Shown piece after piece: positions 23,750 through 37,065 of a DNA stretch of 64,000 bases (within the stretch, counting starts at the first letter, position 1; each line of letters starts with the position of its first letter). The DNA is from Acorus gramineus (taxonomy: Eukaryota > Streptophyta > Magnoliopsida > Acorales > Acoraceae). Under the pieces are notes generated by a model. That model was not told where the DNA came from. It searched no databases and was given only the letters and a program-made list of their open reading frames with translations. The position numbers and the translations under genes were made by a program. The stretch spans positions 15,394,068 to 15,458,067 of the forward strand of contig CM060850.1 of the NCBI GenBank assembly GCA_030737835.1, written 5' to 3'.

Positions 23750-26398
23750 GCTTTTATTGAAAAACAGATAAATCTTCTAGGTTTTCAAAAAATATCAGAT
23801 GATCCTGCATTTGTTCACCTCGTAAGTTTTTCTTTTTGTATTTTTTTTGTGTGTTTATTAGACTCCTCCATATCGGGAGGAGATTTTTTTTTAAGAAGTG
23901 CACTCCAACCATCTCCTTCCATTTTTTTTATACTATTTTTAAAATTATATAATGTTATATATAAACTCATTAATATTAATATTAATCAATTTATATAAAA
24001 AATTATACCATTGAAAAGATCTTATTAAGATATTTAAAATGAGTGTAATATTAAATGATTTTGGAATTATTTTTAAATTAGTAATTTTTTTAATCAAATA
24101 AAATAACATAATTCTTGAATAATTGAATATATGAGGATTTATTTAAAACTAATTTGATATTAGTTTTATTTTGAAGGTCTCGATGAGACCTTTCCAACGA
24201 TAGTATTTTTATTAAAAATGGATATGTACATATAAATATATACATTAGGCTGAAGTAATTAGTGTATAAAGTAAAAATGTGTTTTGGAGGTGGCCTCCAA
24301 ATTTGGAAGTCAAAATCCAAATCCCTACATTTAGAGGATGATTGAAGCAAACCATCCTTTAAATTTAGAGTTTGGAGAGTGGTTGGAGATGCTATTAGAT
24401 ATATTGTGTTTGTTGAATGCAAGATCTCATTGTTGAAGTTAAAAGTTTTGATGTAATTCTTCATTATGGGAAACCCCAGACATCAGGTATCTGGAGATTG
24501 TCTGAGGATTCAAACTTTAGATAAATTTAAGCAAAATCATGGCTCTAGCAAAAAAAAGACAGCCTGTTTTTTTTTTAATAATTGATTTGCTTGTTAATCT
24601 TTATTTTCATCATTCCTTCTCGGAAGATCCTGCTTTTGTTCGCCTCGTTTTTTTTTTTTTTTCATATTTTTAGATAAGTAGTGAGTCTTGAACCCATGAT
24701 CTCATGGTTGAAAAATCTGTTATTGTGTATTTCTTTATTTTGGAAAACCTTACAGAACCATCCCAAACCATGGGGAAATTTGAATTTGAGATATATGGGG
24801 AGCAAACCATTTCTTTTTTGCTAGACAAGTAGTGGGTTTTCTTTGAATTTGTGGAACTCCTGATGTTTTTTTTCAATGAAAGACTCTGCTGGTGTCTCAG
24901 AAAATTCATTTGTTGAAATTTTGATTTGCAATAATTGATTTTATCACTCATTTGTTTTAGTTGTTTGTGTTCCATAGGATCAAAGACTCGAAGTTGTTCT
25001 TGGGCAGTTCCGCAGTTACTTTATGAGGGACGATGTCAAAAGGAAAAAGGGTATGATTTGAATCTCCTCTACCTATTTTCTTACACTGTTTGTTAAGACA
25101 ATTCAGTGTTGGATGAATACTTGGCTATTTTATATTCAGTAGAATTACCATGAGTGGATTTAGAGATTTTTAGATATGGAGATGATTTAAAATGTGACAG
25201 ATTTATTTAAAATATAAAAAAATTTAAAAAAAAAACTGGTAAGGACAGATTTTGATTCCATGACCTGCTGTTTGGAGATGTGAGCTAATGGGCTAGACCA
25301 CATTGAGGAGTTCTAATTGAAATTGTGCTTCTTTATTTATTTTGTTCTTCTTTATTGAATGCTATTTTTATTTTTTTCAGATTGGTATTTAAAATCTATC
25401 ATTATTGGGTGAATGTCATGATTTTACAAGTTGTTGCATATATTTTTATATGATCACTGATTGGCAATTGTAAACAGTGCCATTTTATATGTATGGACAA
25501 TACGGAACTTTATTACCTGTGCACGTGCATTCTCCTCTGTTGCAACAGATATCACCTCCTACAAGATCATCAAACAGTGTAGGCCCAACTCCCGATCATT
25601 TTTGAGGTATATTTCTTTCTATCAATTATATAGTTGATGAATTTGAATCATATAATTGATTTTTTGTTTTGTGGGTAACCAGAAAACTGATTTTTTTGGA
25701 TTGGTCTTGTTGAGATTAACTGGAACACAATCATTGTAATTACCCATAAGAAGTTTTAAGTCATTTTATGTCATTCTGCATCCATAGGCTTTTATCTATT
25801 CACTTGTTCTGCTTTTCTTCATTTGTTGATCCATTTTATTCTGAGTGAGGGATATTGAGTAAATAAATTGATAGTTATTGAGTTTAATTCATTTATTTGA
25901 TCTTTTTTCAGGTGATTTGATATTGGATGAACACCTTCCACCAAAAAATAGAAGAGTTGAAGATGCTATTGCATGTTCAATCCCTGGTGCGTTACTCAGA
26001 TACATGGAGAATGTGGTAAAAAGAGTCTCAGATGGCAAAAAATCAAGCATCGAGAGCATCACAATAAGTCTAACCACGAAAGCTAAGCCTTGGGTTGTTG
26101 ACGTATTTAAAAAGGCCAATGAACTTAAGCATTTTGCTGACCTTTCAATGGTATCAAGAAATTTGGAACATTTAGTGTTTTATGTTCCGAGTTTCTATAT
26201 TGTTTTGCATTTCTGATGCTGTCATCACTTGCATTGCAGAATGGGAACAAGAAATCTGAGGCTGTGGGGTTATATCTACATTCGGCCTTTAATTTCCATA
26301 AATGGAGCATTCTTATTAGAACCTGGCTGTTCAGAAAGCGACAGTGAGGAGGCGATGACTCTGTTGAAAATATATATTGACATAGCAGAACTTTTCCA
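23750..26398 (+). pseudogene. CW-zinc-finger-family-like gene, 5' part (copy B)
   Basis: Exons are read at about 23770-23822, 24979-25050 (DQRLEVVLGQFRSYF), 25478-25606, 25912-26150 and 26240-26398. The linker exon is open here: GDLILDEHLPPKNRRVEDAI through to KPWVVDVFKKANELKHFADL. It splices in frame from the previous exon, so copy B preserves what copy A lost. The following exon has one extra C near 26295 (AATTTCCATAAATGG versus AATTTCATAAATGG in copy A), which shifts the frame and brings a stop. The 10-kb insertion in the next intron separates it from its 3' exons. As in copy A there is no CW domain and no ATG in the first exon. This is a pseudogene. Confidence 0.7.
23897..24393. mobile_element. 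MITE-like insertion in copy B
   Basis: This stretch is absent from copy A. Its ends are inverted: TGCACTCCAACCATCTCC at the left and GGAGAGTGGTTGGAGATGC at the right. The interior is AT-rich. A target duplication was not resolved and the superfamily is uncertain. Confidence 0.6.
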
Positions 26399-26460
26399 GT
26401 AAGTAAGGAATGCTCAAATGTTTCAATCCTGCAAAGTAGCAGAAAAGTTCTTTAATGAAT

Positions 26461-26711
26461 TGCACTCCTTAATACCAAAGAAATAAATGGAATAATATTG
26501 TATTGAGTAATGGAGATCGAAAGATCCCTTATATAATTACAATATGTACAAACCTTAGAAACAGAAAATGACCAAAATACCCATAACAAAAAATCGAGTC
26601 GGGCCGGGGCGCTTCCCCCGAACCCCCGTGCGCTCAATCGGTGGTTCCCCACATGAGCCCCCCGGCCTCCGAGAATAAGCTCAACAACAGGCCTATATAA
26701 TGACTCCAATA
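26461..26711 (-). repeat. Copia 3' LTR
   Basis: On the minus strand it begins TATTGGAGTCATTATATAGG (the expected TG is TA) directly after the polypurine tract TTTGAGGGGGAG (26712-26723 region). It ends at 26461 with ...GGAGTGCA. About 251 bp long. Only the outermost 46 bp or so of the partner LTR survives at 36428-36473. Confidence 0.75.
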
Positions 26712-26723
26712 CTCCCCCTCAAA

Positions 26724-28137
26724 TTGGAGCGAAGATATCAATGAAGCCCAACTTGATCAAGCTAGAACGAAAAACAGAGGAACTAACGGACTTGGTGAAC
26801 ATATCAGCAAGCTGCTCATTGGAAGAAATAAAAACTATGTCAATGGTGCCCGACTATACTTTCTCTCAAAGAAAGTGAACATCAGCCTCCATGCGTTTGG
26901 TCCGCTCATGAAGAACTGAGTCCGAGGCAAGCATAATGGCAGATTGGTTATCACAAAACAAAGTAGATAAACCAGCTGCAGGGAATCCCAACTCTGTCAA
27001 AAGAAAGCGCAACCAAATGATCTTACATGTGCCTTGGGCCATGGCACGATATTCTGCCTTAGCAGAAGAACAAGAGACAACTCTCTGTTTCTTACTTTTC
27101 TAGGAAATTAAGTTGCCCCCATAGAAAGTACAGAAGCCAGAAGTGGATCGACGATCAGTGAGTGAAGTAGCATAATCTACATCAGTGTAGCAAGAAATGA
27201 TAGGCTGAACACTAGTAGCATAGAATAAGCCAAGACCTGGGCATGACTTCAAGTATTGAAGAATCCTGTAAACAACATCTAGGTGAGAAGTCTGTGGGGG
27301 CATGCATGAATTGACATACCACACTGACAGCAAAAGTCAAATCAGGTCTAGTATTCGTCAAGTAGATCAAACGACCCACTAGACGTTGATACAAAGAAGG
27401 ATCTGGCAGAAGGTCGCCTGATTCAACATGAAGGCGATGGTTCTGGTCCATAGGAGAAGTGGCAGGGCAACATCCAAGCATACCGATGTCATCAAGAAGG
27501 TCAAGAGTGTATTTTTGCTGGGAGAGCGAAATGCCATGGCGTGAACGAGCAATCTCAATCCCCAAAAAATACTGAAGAGGACCTAAATCCTTCACATCAA
27601 ATGCATGTCCAAGCTCAGTCTTCACTCTGACAATGTAATCAGCATCATCTCCTGTGATAATGATATCATCCACGTAAACTAGAACAATGGTGCACCGTCC
27701 ATTACTTCGACGAATGAAGCAAGTATGATCAGCATGAGAACGAGTGAATCCAAGAGAGAGAATGATTACACTGAATATCTGAAACCACGCTCTCGGTGAC
27801 TGTTTCAGTCCATATAGAGATTTGAGAAGAAGACACACCATCCCGAAATACTCCCTCTAAAGACGAAAACCAGGCGGAGGATCCATATAAATTTTCTCGG
27901 TCAAGTCGCCATGAAGAAAAGCATTCTTCACATCCATCTGATGAAGAGGCCAGTTGTGGCAAGCAGCAAGAGAGACAAGAAGCCAAACAGTAGTCAGCTT
28001 GGCAACAGGAGCAAATGTAGCATGAAAATCCTTCCCTGGAGTCTGAGTAAAGCCTTTTGCAACAAGGCATGCCTTATACCGCTCAACAGCCTCATCAGCC
28101 TTGTATTTTACTGTGAAAACCCATCGACAACCAATGG
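26724..28137 (-). pseudogene. Ty1/copia pol remnant (reverse transcriptase and RNase H)
   Basis: Read on the minus strand from 28137 downwards, the remnant starts within the reverse transcriptase at TIGCRWVFTVKYKADE. It continues with DVKNAFLHGDL, the active-site phrase YVDDIIITGDD (about 27655-27690), ARSRHGISLSQQKY, and the RNase H/connection region with CYTDVDYA. It ends in decayed RNase H sequence about 20 bases before the polypurine tract. Frameshifts near 27850 and 27300 and a stop near 27100 break it. Gag, protease and integrase are missing because the 5' side is replaced at 28138 by another element. It cannot transpose on its own. Confidence 0.88.
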
Positions 28138-30600
28138 TGTAACGCCCCGAACCCACAACTCCGTTTTGAAGCGTGAAATCAGATTGCGTTAACTTAATTC
28201 CTCAAAATCTCAGAGTTCTATAATTTTCCTTTTCCAGAGATATATTTAAATAATACTAAAATAAACTTCATTCTTCAAATATTCTAAAACATCTAAGATT
28301 TCAACAATACTTCCAATGTGTCTGGATATAACTTATACATAAAAAATATACAACTTGACATAAACATAGTTACTAGGACGATAGGCCAACTACATGCCAA
28401 ATGAAAGTTATCAAGTCTTTCGACCAAGCAAGTCTAACGTTCTCACACCCATGACCTCGTTCGCAGCTACATGAGATCCACCAATCTAAGCCTTTAAATA
28501 TGAAAGGTTGGGAAAACGAGGGGTGAGCAACCACACGCTCAGTGAATGAACCTTTAGGTCCCAATAATACAGTATATCTCAAAATAATAATCTTTAATAA
28601 GATATCGTAAGAACAATTTGCAAGATACAATAAAATGATATTTACAAATACAATAAATTTTCAATAAACCAAACTTAATAGAAATCTCATTTCAAGATGC
28701 ATGTCTCAAGATCCAGTCAAAACACATGATGCGTATGAATGCAACAGACACGCATGCCCATATTCCATAGCACCTAAGCATCTATGGCACCTAGCCGCAA
28801 GGATTTCGCTTTAGAAATCGTGTCACCTAGACACATGTCACCTAGACAAAATCACTTAGACTTGAGTCCATTTTGAACCACAGTCACCTAGACTGAGCCA
28901 CCTAGATTGCGCCACCTAGGCGAGGTGATGCATGCATGATCAACACTTATTTCATCCCAAAACATATGCATGCCATAGATTCAAAATTTAATACTCCCAA
29001 CACAAATACGAATAAGGCATCTGCCTATATAATATGACATACTCGATATTATACATAAAATAGCATTTAAAATCATTCATAAAATTCTTCAAAAACTACA
29101 TAAGAAACTAGACCCACTCACCTTCGGTCCAAATGACACGCAAATCAATCCAGAATAATATATAGCAACCTAACCAGTCTTGAAACGATACAGCTTGGTC
29201 ATAATACGCGCAAATAGTACGGGACCTGATGGTACCTGTATACACAGAAACCGGCAGCTCCCACAAGGGTCGTCTCTAACCAATCCGATGGCTCCAAAAG
29301 AGGCCGTCCAAAACATGTCTGACGGCTCTCATTGGAGCCGTCCCAAGGCAGAAGCATGAAACCCTATTTATTAAAACATCCCAACACGTTCCATCATTGG
29401 AAAACCATACACGAGTCGTTTAAAACGGCATAAAACAGAAAAGAACTCATCTCAAAATCAAATCATGTGTACGAGAAATCCAATAAAAACCAAATCCAAA
29501 AACTCTATTTATTTATTTATTTTATTTTTTGTTAAAACAACCAAATACCTTTTATCATTTACACACATATATGAGTCGTGTAAAACAATGTAGGTCAATA
29601 AGAAATATCAAAGATCATTCGTGTGTAAGAAATCCAATTAAAAACCCTAGTTTATAAGGATTCACAAAACACGTTTATAAAACCAATTAAATCTTATTCA
29701 AAACTTTTAGATCTATTCATATTGTCAAAAATCAAAATATAATATGTAAACAATACAAAACATTTAGTTGATAGATCAAAGATCGTATATAAGAAAAATC
29801 CATTCGAAACCCTAGCTTATGGAAAACAATAAAATATCGATGAAACGTTAAAACACTTGGTACATCAAAGGATCTGAATATACTTTATGAAATCCTTTGA
29901 AAACCACAAGAGATAACATATTATTATACCTAGCATGATATTCTTCTATTTAAAACCCTAGATTTAAAAGGATTCATAAAACATACATAAAAAACCATTA
30001 AACCATAATCCAAATATCCTTGAAAACTATAGATCTATTATATGCATAAATGACTAATATGGATCTATGATAAAATCTCAAAAAAAATCATAAAAACTTG
30101 TATAGGTTCGGATCTATGCATATAAGAGTTAAAACAAGACTTTAAACATTTATAAACATGCTTTCTACCTTAATAAACAACCCTAGACATGATATATACA
30201 TATCCCGTTCCTTTTGACATGAAATATTTGAAAATTTCCTTGAAAACACCATGATTTCATGGCTATAACATAAGGGTCCGAAAATCATATAAACTTCAAT
30301 AAGATCCATGAAAACTCACGAAGAAAAACTCAAGAATTTAACAAATCCGAAAATACATGCGAGGCCTAATAGCATTATCTAAAACTTTGTAAAACATCAC
30401 AAAACATTATGATTTCATGGGCCATTTTATAAGGACCCGAAATCATACAAAAATATTCCAAAATCATGAAGAAAAACCAAATCTTTCCATTGAAAAACCT
30501 CAAAAACCGAAATACATATGAAGTGATTCCAAGAAGATCATTATCAATCAAAAGTGTGACGGCCTGTGGCTCAGAACACCGACACGTGCATGCCACCTAA
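28138..30600 (-). mobile_element. LTR-retrotransposon-like sequence, internal or LTR part
   Basis: It starts abruptly inside the copia reverse transcriptase with TGTAACGCCCCGAACCC, a typical long-LTR terminus, and carries the CTCAGTGAATG phrase (about 28540). CACCTAGAC-type short repeats lie at about 28770-28925. Only short, unconvincing ORFs occur. It adjoins a primer-binding-site-like sequence at 30600-30612. Confidence 0.5.
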
Positions 30601-30612
30601 GCTCTGATACCA
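30600..30612 (-). other. Primer-binding-site-like sequence (initiator Met tRNA type)
   Basis: The minus strand reads TTGGTATCAGAGC, the classic plant retrotransposon primer site complementary to initiator methionine tRNA. It lies four bases from the LTR-like end at 30617. Confidence 0.6.
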
Positions 30613-30616
30613 ACTA

Positions 30617-33229
30617 TGACAACCCGTGCCCAAAACACCCGCATGAGCACGTCACATGCCTCAAAACTCACCATTTCTTTTTAAAAAAAAAACCATCGAA
30701 ATATCCACCCTGTATAATCTCATATGATAAAAACCCTGGGATAACATATAATCAACAAGATATTCAATCACCTATATAAACATTCCGCTGCGTAACTCTG
30801 ATACAACATTTAATCAATCATATACATAATCACCTATATCACAACATGCCCAGGAAAGTTTAAGCAGTCAACAGAGCATCTAATAAAACTCATATACAGT
30901 GATCCATATATACATAGTATTTTAACATAGGCGTGGTTCACTAGACCAGCCTCTACCATAGCTAATTATATACAGATCCACAACATAAAAAATATACACA
31001 TCTACACACACACACACATATATACACCTATCTCCAACTGGACGTGACAACAAAAGAAGAAAAAGTCAACGCCCAGAAACCCCCGCCTCTACTCTGCAAA
31101 ATAGGAAACATAGAATAGAATGAGCGAAAGATGCTCAGTAAGTAACCTCAACATTCCACACATGATTAAACCAAAGGTGAAGCTCAAATAGAATGGAATA
31201 CCAACTCAACCATCTCAATAAACATGAGGCCAAATAATAAATACCAAATGAAACCACTGTATGATTACCAGCAGAGAAAAGAAATAACATTGCTGATAAA
31301 CTCACCAATGAACCAAGAATGAATACACAACCTAACACGTCACAATTGGTAATATCAACAAATATCTCAAGGTGCATCACCAATGGACTGAGAGAAGATA
31401 CTCTGAAATGACACATCATATTAGGAAGGAGATGCACTAATATCACATCAATCAAAGGAATACCAATCATATCATTGACTCTCGTTGAGGCCCTAATATC
31501 ACACATCAAATACTACTCATATCACTGACACTTGTTATGACCACTCGAAAAGTCCACAACGCTCAACGAATAGGGAAATAACAAACTCTATCCAGTGTGC
31601 ATAGGGATGACCATCTCCAAGACCCCCATCTTGGCCACCCCGTCGTCTGAGACGTCCACAATAAAAACCTCGCGCGTGGCCCTCGGAACGTCCACCGCAA
31701 CATCACTACCTGGCCCCTCGCCGTCCAGGCACGGTAGGGTATTATCCCGCCCCCCTATTGGACCCTGTACATACTCATGCGCACTAAGGAGCCCAAGATG
31801 TAAGGTCCATGATCATCCACCCCCATGCACACAACAAGGCACAAGCACATCATAAGACTCTATGGTCGGACAACACAATCAGATTGATCATAGGGACAAA
31901 TCGAATAATTAGAATGTAAACAACATGATCATAGACAGCTCACAATACTCACAAGTCAATTATAGGTTCAGGAGAATCAGTAATGCACACTCTCAAGATA
32001 TAACTGAAATAATAATGAACCTTCAATCTCAACAACCAAATAGTAATAATGATTAACAAGGAAACAAATATCAACAGCGAATATTTCAGGAATAAATTGA
32101 TCAATCATAAGAATATTCAGAATCTCGAACAACCACAAGATCAACAAAAGCGACCGAAGGAGACAACATCAATAAAGTGTGGAATGGAATGGAACAAGCA
32201 GATAACAAGTTACTTACAACAATACAACGTGGAATGGTATGAGACAAACCAATATCGATCGGGTTACTTACCTCGCAATTCACAACCTCAAACTGGACTC
32301 ACCCTATTCCAACTCTTAAACCACGCAGAGAGGAATCCACTGATAAAAATATAATCCCAATTAGATACTAACATATAATCCCAATAATCAAGAAATTCCC
32401 AGTCCCCCCAAAACAAATACGATGTTCTCACTACAAATCCTAAGTTAACACAATAAAATAACTCTCTAATTCTTATTTATCCAGCCCCCAAAACATATTT
32501 ATATTTCAGCCCCAAATCACAATTTTCAATTCAAAACTAAAATAGAACAACCCTATACGAAGAATAACAATGATAAGAACAAAAATCTTTACCCAGTACG
32601 GCACAAAAAATACTCCATGAAGTTTTTCTTAATTTTTCCCAATTTTTCCCCTTTTTATTTTCTTTTGAAACAGAGTCTCGGCGACTCTCACTTCCTCTAT
32701 GTAATAACATAGCTCCTATAGGTAGATGAAGTTATGAGATCCAGCCAATTTACAAAAATACCCTTCTTTAGAATTCTGTGCAGCCTCCACTCAAACTGTC
32801 ATAACTACTTGTAGAAAAGTCCACTTCAGATGATATAACTTCTGTTGGAAAGGTAACGAAAATATCTACAACTTCTATGTTAAGGCCAAGATCAAAAGAA
32901 GCCTCCAACTATATTAAAAATAGAGACGAACAGAAGACCTCCCGATTTCTTCTTCTACGGGCAGAAATGGTAAAACAGCCATAAGTCTTCCAATACAGCT
33001 CCAAATGATGCAAAACTAATTTTATATGAAAGATAACTAAAACATGAAGACTTTATATGTTTAGCGTAAAACCCAAATATGCCTTGAAGGTGTTTTCTGA
33101 AAATGAAACCAAATGCAAGGTTTCAAGAATAATCAGGACCAAAAGCTCAATAGCATAAAATTATCATATCCTGCGATCCAAACATGTAAATATTAGCATA
33201 AACTGGATAAGAGGGTTCGGGCTATTACA
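30617..33229 (-). mobile_element. Long LTR-like unit (2.6 kb)
   Basis: On the minus strand it begins TGTAATAGCCCGAACCC and ends ...GGGCACGGGTTGTCA, so it has TG...CA ends. It lies next to the primer-site-like sequence, as a 5' LTR would. The start is close to the reverse complement of other LTR ends in the block (TGTAACGCCCCGAACCC at 28138). A GC-rich patch (31600-31790) contains GCCGTCCAGGCACGGTAGGG. No 5-bp duplication was found and a matching 3' LTR was not recognised. Coding content is negligible. Confidence 0.5.
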
Positions 33230-33476
33230 AAAAGTACCTTGAAAAATCAAGAAGGATACTTACAAAACAAATTTCCTTTTCGGGTCCCTACACACACCCA
33301 CCGAAATATAGAGAGAGGAAGAGAGAAACTTTAGGTTTTAGGGTTTGGATGGAAAAGAAGAGAGAGAGGGGTATATATACACCTCATAAACGTGGGGACA
33401 ATAAATCAACACCTTCCAATTAAATAAAACACATTAAACCTTCAAAAAACTGAAATATACGAGTTTGAAATTGTTT
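33230..33476. other. Unassigned remnant between LTR-like unit and CACTA terminus
   Basis: It contains a purine-rich leader-like stretch with GAGAGAGGAAGAGAG, TTTTAGGGTTTGG and a TATATATACACC. This resembles the end of a long LTR (compare 59540-59640), so it is probably part of the same family. Confidence 0.35.
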
Positions 33477-34130
33477 CACTACAAGAAAAAGTGCTTTTAT
33501 CGACGGCCAGAGCCGTCGCTAAAGGATACAAAAGCCGTCGCTATAGGCTTTACTGACGGCCAGACAGACCGTTGGAAGTCGTTGCTAAAAGACTCGTCGC
33601 TGTTACCTACACCGACGGCTGCGACCGTCGCTAATAAGGTAAACAGATTACCACTGTGTGACCATAGTTAATAGCATTAGCGACGGTCAATGGCCGTCGC
33701 TAAAAGTGTTCGACAGTTTTTAAACCACATGATTTATAGTTGTGTCATGTCTTTACCGACGGCCAGTGGCCGTCGCTAATGTTATTATTTTTTTGTTTTT
33801 TATTTATTTACTGATTTTATCAATAATTTGTACCTGAATAGTTCAAAAGTCATTCAACAATCCTTCTCCCGAATATTTCATTCATAATCATAATTTAAGA
33901 ATTCCTGAATTCACTAAAATTTAAATAAAAAGTCTTCATAATTCAAAATATAACATAGATACATCCAAATATTCCTTACAACTCTAGTGAAAAGCTAACT
34001 CTCTATAGAAAGTTTTTTTTCTTAATGAATCTTCTTTGTTTGAACCTCCCCTTCCTTGTAGTTCTCCTGCCACGTCGACTCTCCATAGAGGGTTGAGCTT
34101 CATCCCTGTATACAAAAACATTGCATAGAT
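33477..34130 (+). mobile_element. CACTA (En/Spm) transposon terminus
   Basis: It begins CACTACAAGAAAAAGTGC, the canonical plant CACTA end. It is followed by many subterminal repeats GCGACGGCC/GGCCGTCGC, several arranged as short inverted pairs (for example near 33500, 33680 and 33760). The opposite terminus (CTTGTAGTG) is not found downstream, so the element is truncated. A short basic minus-strand stretch near 34030-34110 may be a transposase remnant, which I cannot confirm. Confidence 0.8.
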
Positions 34131-36427
34131 GGAAATATAATCAAGTCAATTGATAGTATATTCACTTATAGAACTTGAAAACAAATTAATGAATGAACAA
34201 TTTATTATCCATATCAATGAAGAACAATGAAAAACATTTCATCGCATTTTAATCAATCTGCAATGAACTATGGACAAATACATGCAAATTTCACTACCAC
34301 GAATCCTCTCTTTGTTGAGCTATGGACTTGAAACTTGTTAGACTGAATAGATTTTTAAGTTAAGCAAGCAATCAACATGCGGATGGATTTGAAGTTGGCC
34401 TCAATGTTCCAAATCTTAAATATACCATCATAATCACACTATCTTAATACTTATAGCAACCTTAATCGAAATGACACCAAATACAAAGAGCCTATTAGGC
34501 AAAATATCTCCTTTCATTGTTCAACTTAAGCTTTATTTGTGCTTAAAATATACTCCTTCCCATTCTATTTTTATTTTATTTCTCATCTTTTCTTTTATTT
34601 TATATAAAAACAAGTGGGCCAAAATATATTAAAAAAAAAAAAACTTTTCTTGTCCCTCACCTTTCTTAATTGCTTTAATATTTGTCATGCACATTCCATT
34701 GGGCCTCCTTCCAAATGATTTAATGTGTGTACACACAACCTGTTCTCTCCATCCCAAGGAAACTTCCAGAGTTCAAAATATCTCCTAATGCATGAAAAGC
34801 ACTATGTAATACACATGCATCCAAGTAATGAAAATGCACAACCAGTTTGAAAAAAAAAATATTTCCAATTTATATCATATATCATTCTCTAATCATACAT
34901 CATTAAACCAGTACCATCAAAATCCAAATAAAAGATTTGTTATTTCATTTAAAAGAGTGATTATATTTCAACCAATTATGAGTAACAACAATGATTTGAT
35001 TGATGCAATTATTCAGTAAGCAACCAATTGCCTGGCATTTAAGCTAATAACAAGAATGTTAGTCTTAACACCACCACTGCGTGTCTTTCAAAGACGTCAA
35101 TTTTTTTTATCAGATCCCGAAAGAACAAGTGATCAAAAGAACAGTTTCACATCCAATTGATATAATCCCAATTGGGTTAACATTACAATGGAGAAGCAAA
35201 ATTATCACAAAAACCTGAAAGAAAACTATCACAGGCATAACCCATCAATAGGCACTAGTGATTCATTTGCAAAAACACAAACAAACCATCATATGAAAAT
35301 CAAAGAATAAAAAAACTCACCTTATTTGTCTAGAATTAACAAACTCACAAAGCCCTTCCACACCTGCATTAACAAAGTCACAACCCCTATCAAAAACAAA
35401 CAAAACCCACCACAAATAACGCGAAAAATCCCCTCTTTTTCAAAGAAAGAAAAGATTTTGGCCGACCAGACATGATCTAGAGGCGATCGATCCCCCGCCG
35501 TTCGAAATCCACAACTATTTCAAATAAAACACCTTTTTTTGAGAAAAAAACATAGCTAGAGGTTAAAAGTTCGCACATAAATTTACATTAACGAAGTGAA
35601 CATCTATAGCAATAGACTTGGAACGTGAATTAGTAATGAGTAGTCCTAAATTCATTATTTCTATTTAATAAATAAATTAAAAAAATCTTCCACTAATGAT
35701 GTCACTCAATTATAGCATTCTACTACTAAACATACCAAATATACTCCTCTAACATTTTTCTATTTTAACGACAAAACAAAATATATTGTGATAGTCAAAT
35801 ACAATAAGATGCACACTCAGAATTGCACAACAGTTTAAACAAAATGAACATGTATAGATCAAATAAAGATGTTTGCATGCAATCAAGTGAAACAAACCTT
35901 CAAGAAGTTGCCTCTCTTCTTATCGACAACAAGACCTCAGACCATATACTTCCAATCAAAAGAACACTCCACTAACTGCATAAACTTCAAATTGCGGTGA
36001 TAGTTACCTCAATAAATTCTATAAAAAACAAATCCTATCAATAAAAAGAATTCACATGATAAACAATTCATATAAAATTAACGCATAAAAAAATAATAAA
36101 AAAACAAGACCAAGAAAATATCCCAAAATTATTTTTAATGAATTGGTCAAAACTCAGTTTAAATAACAAACCCAAACAAGGGAAAAACCACATAAGAATT
36201 AATCCATAGAAAAAATGTAGTAGGTATTTTTTTATTATTGAATATATGATATGTAAGTTACAATCAAATGTCCAATCTCATTATGCAAGTCGAAGAATAC
36301 AATAGATAAAATAGTTTGAATTCAAGGGAGATTTTCATTTAAAATAATAACACCTCTTTCATTCAAGAGAGATTTCCCTCAATTTCCTTCAACATCTTTT
36401 GCCAATATAAGCCTATATTCAACCAGG
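34131..36427. other. AT-rich anonymous DNA in the insertion block
   Basis: No gene, clear terminus or repeat family was recognised. It could be the interior of the truncated CACTA element or rearranged copia 5' sequence. Confidence 0.4.
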
Positions 36428-37065
36428 CCTCCGGGAATAGGTCCAACAACAGGCCTATATAATGACTCCAATAAATATCACAATAAATAGTTCAGAACTG
36501 GACAGATATACGATACTTTATGACCAGCTTTATCTCTACGTTTGTTCTTGCTGAAATGTTAAAGTGCTGTCTGGAATATGTTCTAGATAATTTGTATATA
36601 GGTTTACGACTGGCGTTAATTTGTATAATGGTTGCAACTCAGGAAGCCTTTATGCTTATTAATTAAGTTCCAAAATTGTCTAATTTTAAGGATTCATTAT
36701 TCATGGCCCCATTGGATTTCAGAAAGAATCCTGAATGTTCAAATAAGGATGTATATGAATTGAATTAGACTACTCATTCTTAGGTGTTCCATTAGGATCT
36801 CTTCAAGATATATACCTATTATTTCAAAGTGATACAGAAATCATGTGGTAACTTGCTTTGTCTTATTGAAGTTAGACTTCATCCAGTTTAGATTCATGAA
36901 TGACAGGTATTTTTTGTACAATGTTATAGCTATAAAGAGCCACAACCTGCAAATTAGATGTGTTCAATTTCCTTGCTAATTGATTATATCTCACCCAAAT
37001 TATCGTTAGTGCAGTCAACAAGTTTATTTTGGATCCTTTATTAATTTATTACTTGATTCATCCAG

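Larger units (their letters stand above)
22621..26460 (+). repeat. Segmental duplication, copy B (left part)
   Basis: This part is collinear with 10250-13545. Besides the pseudogene exons it has an extra insertion at about 23897-24393. The segment breaks at 26460 inside an intron and resumes at 36474. Confidence 0.85.
26461..36473 (-). mobile_element. 10-kb nested retroelement block inside copy B
   Basis: The block begins with a copia LTR at 26461 and ends with the last 46 or so bases of a similar LTR at 36473. Both ends read CAACAACAGGCCTATATAAT followed by GACTCCAATA. Between them lie a minus-strand copia pol remnant, long LTR-like sequences, a CACTA terminus and anonymous AT-rich DNA. Flanks ...TTTAATGAAT and AATATCACAATAAATAG continue the copy A intron. 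No clean 5-bp duplication is seen, so later deletion or rearrangement at an edge is likely. Confidence 0.7.

Noticed and set aside
27857..28192. Plus-strand ORF opposite the copia reverse transcriptase
   Set aside because: It is the antisense of the recognisable reverse transcriptase remnant.
31135..32354. ORFs of 100-124 codons within the LTR-like unit
   Set aside because: No recognisable domain, biased composition, and they lie in a non-coding long-LTR context.
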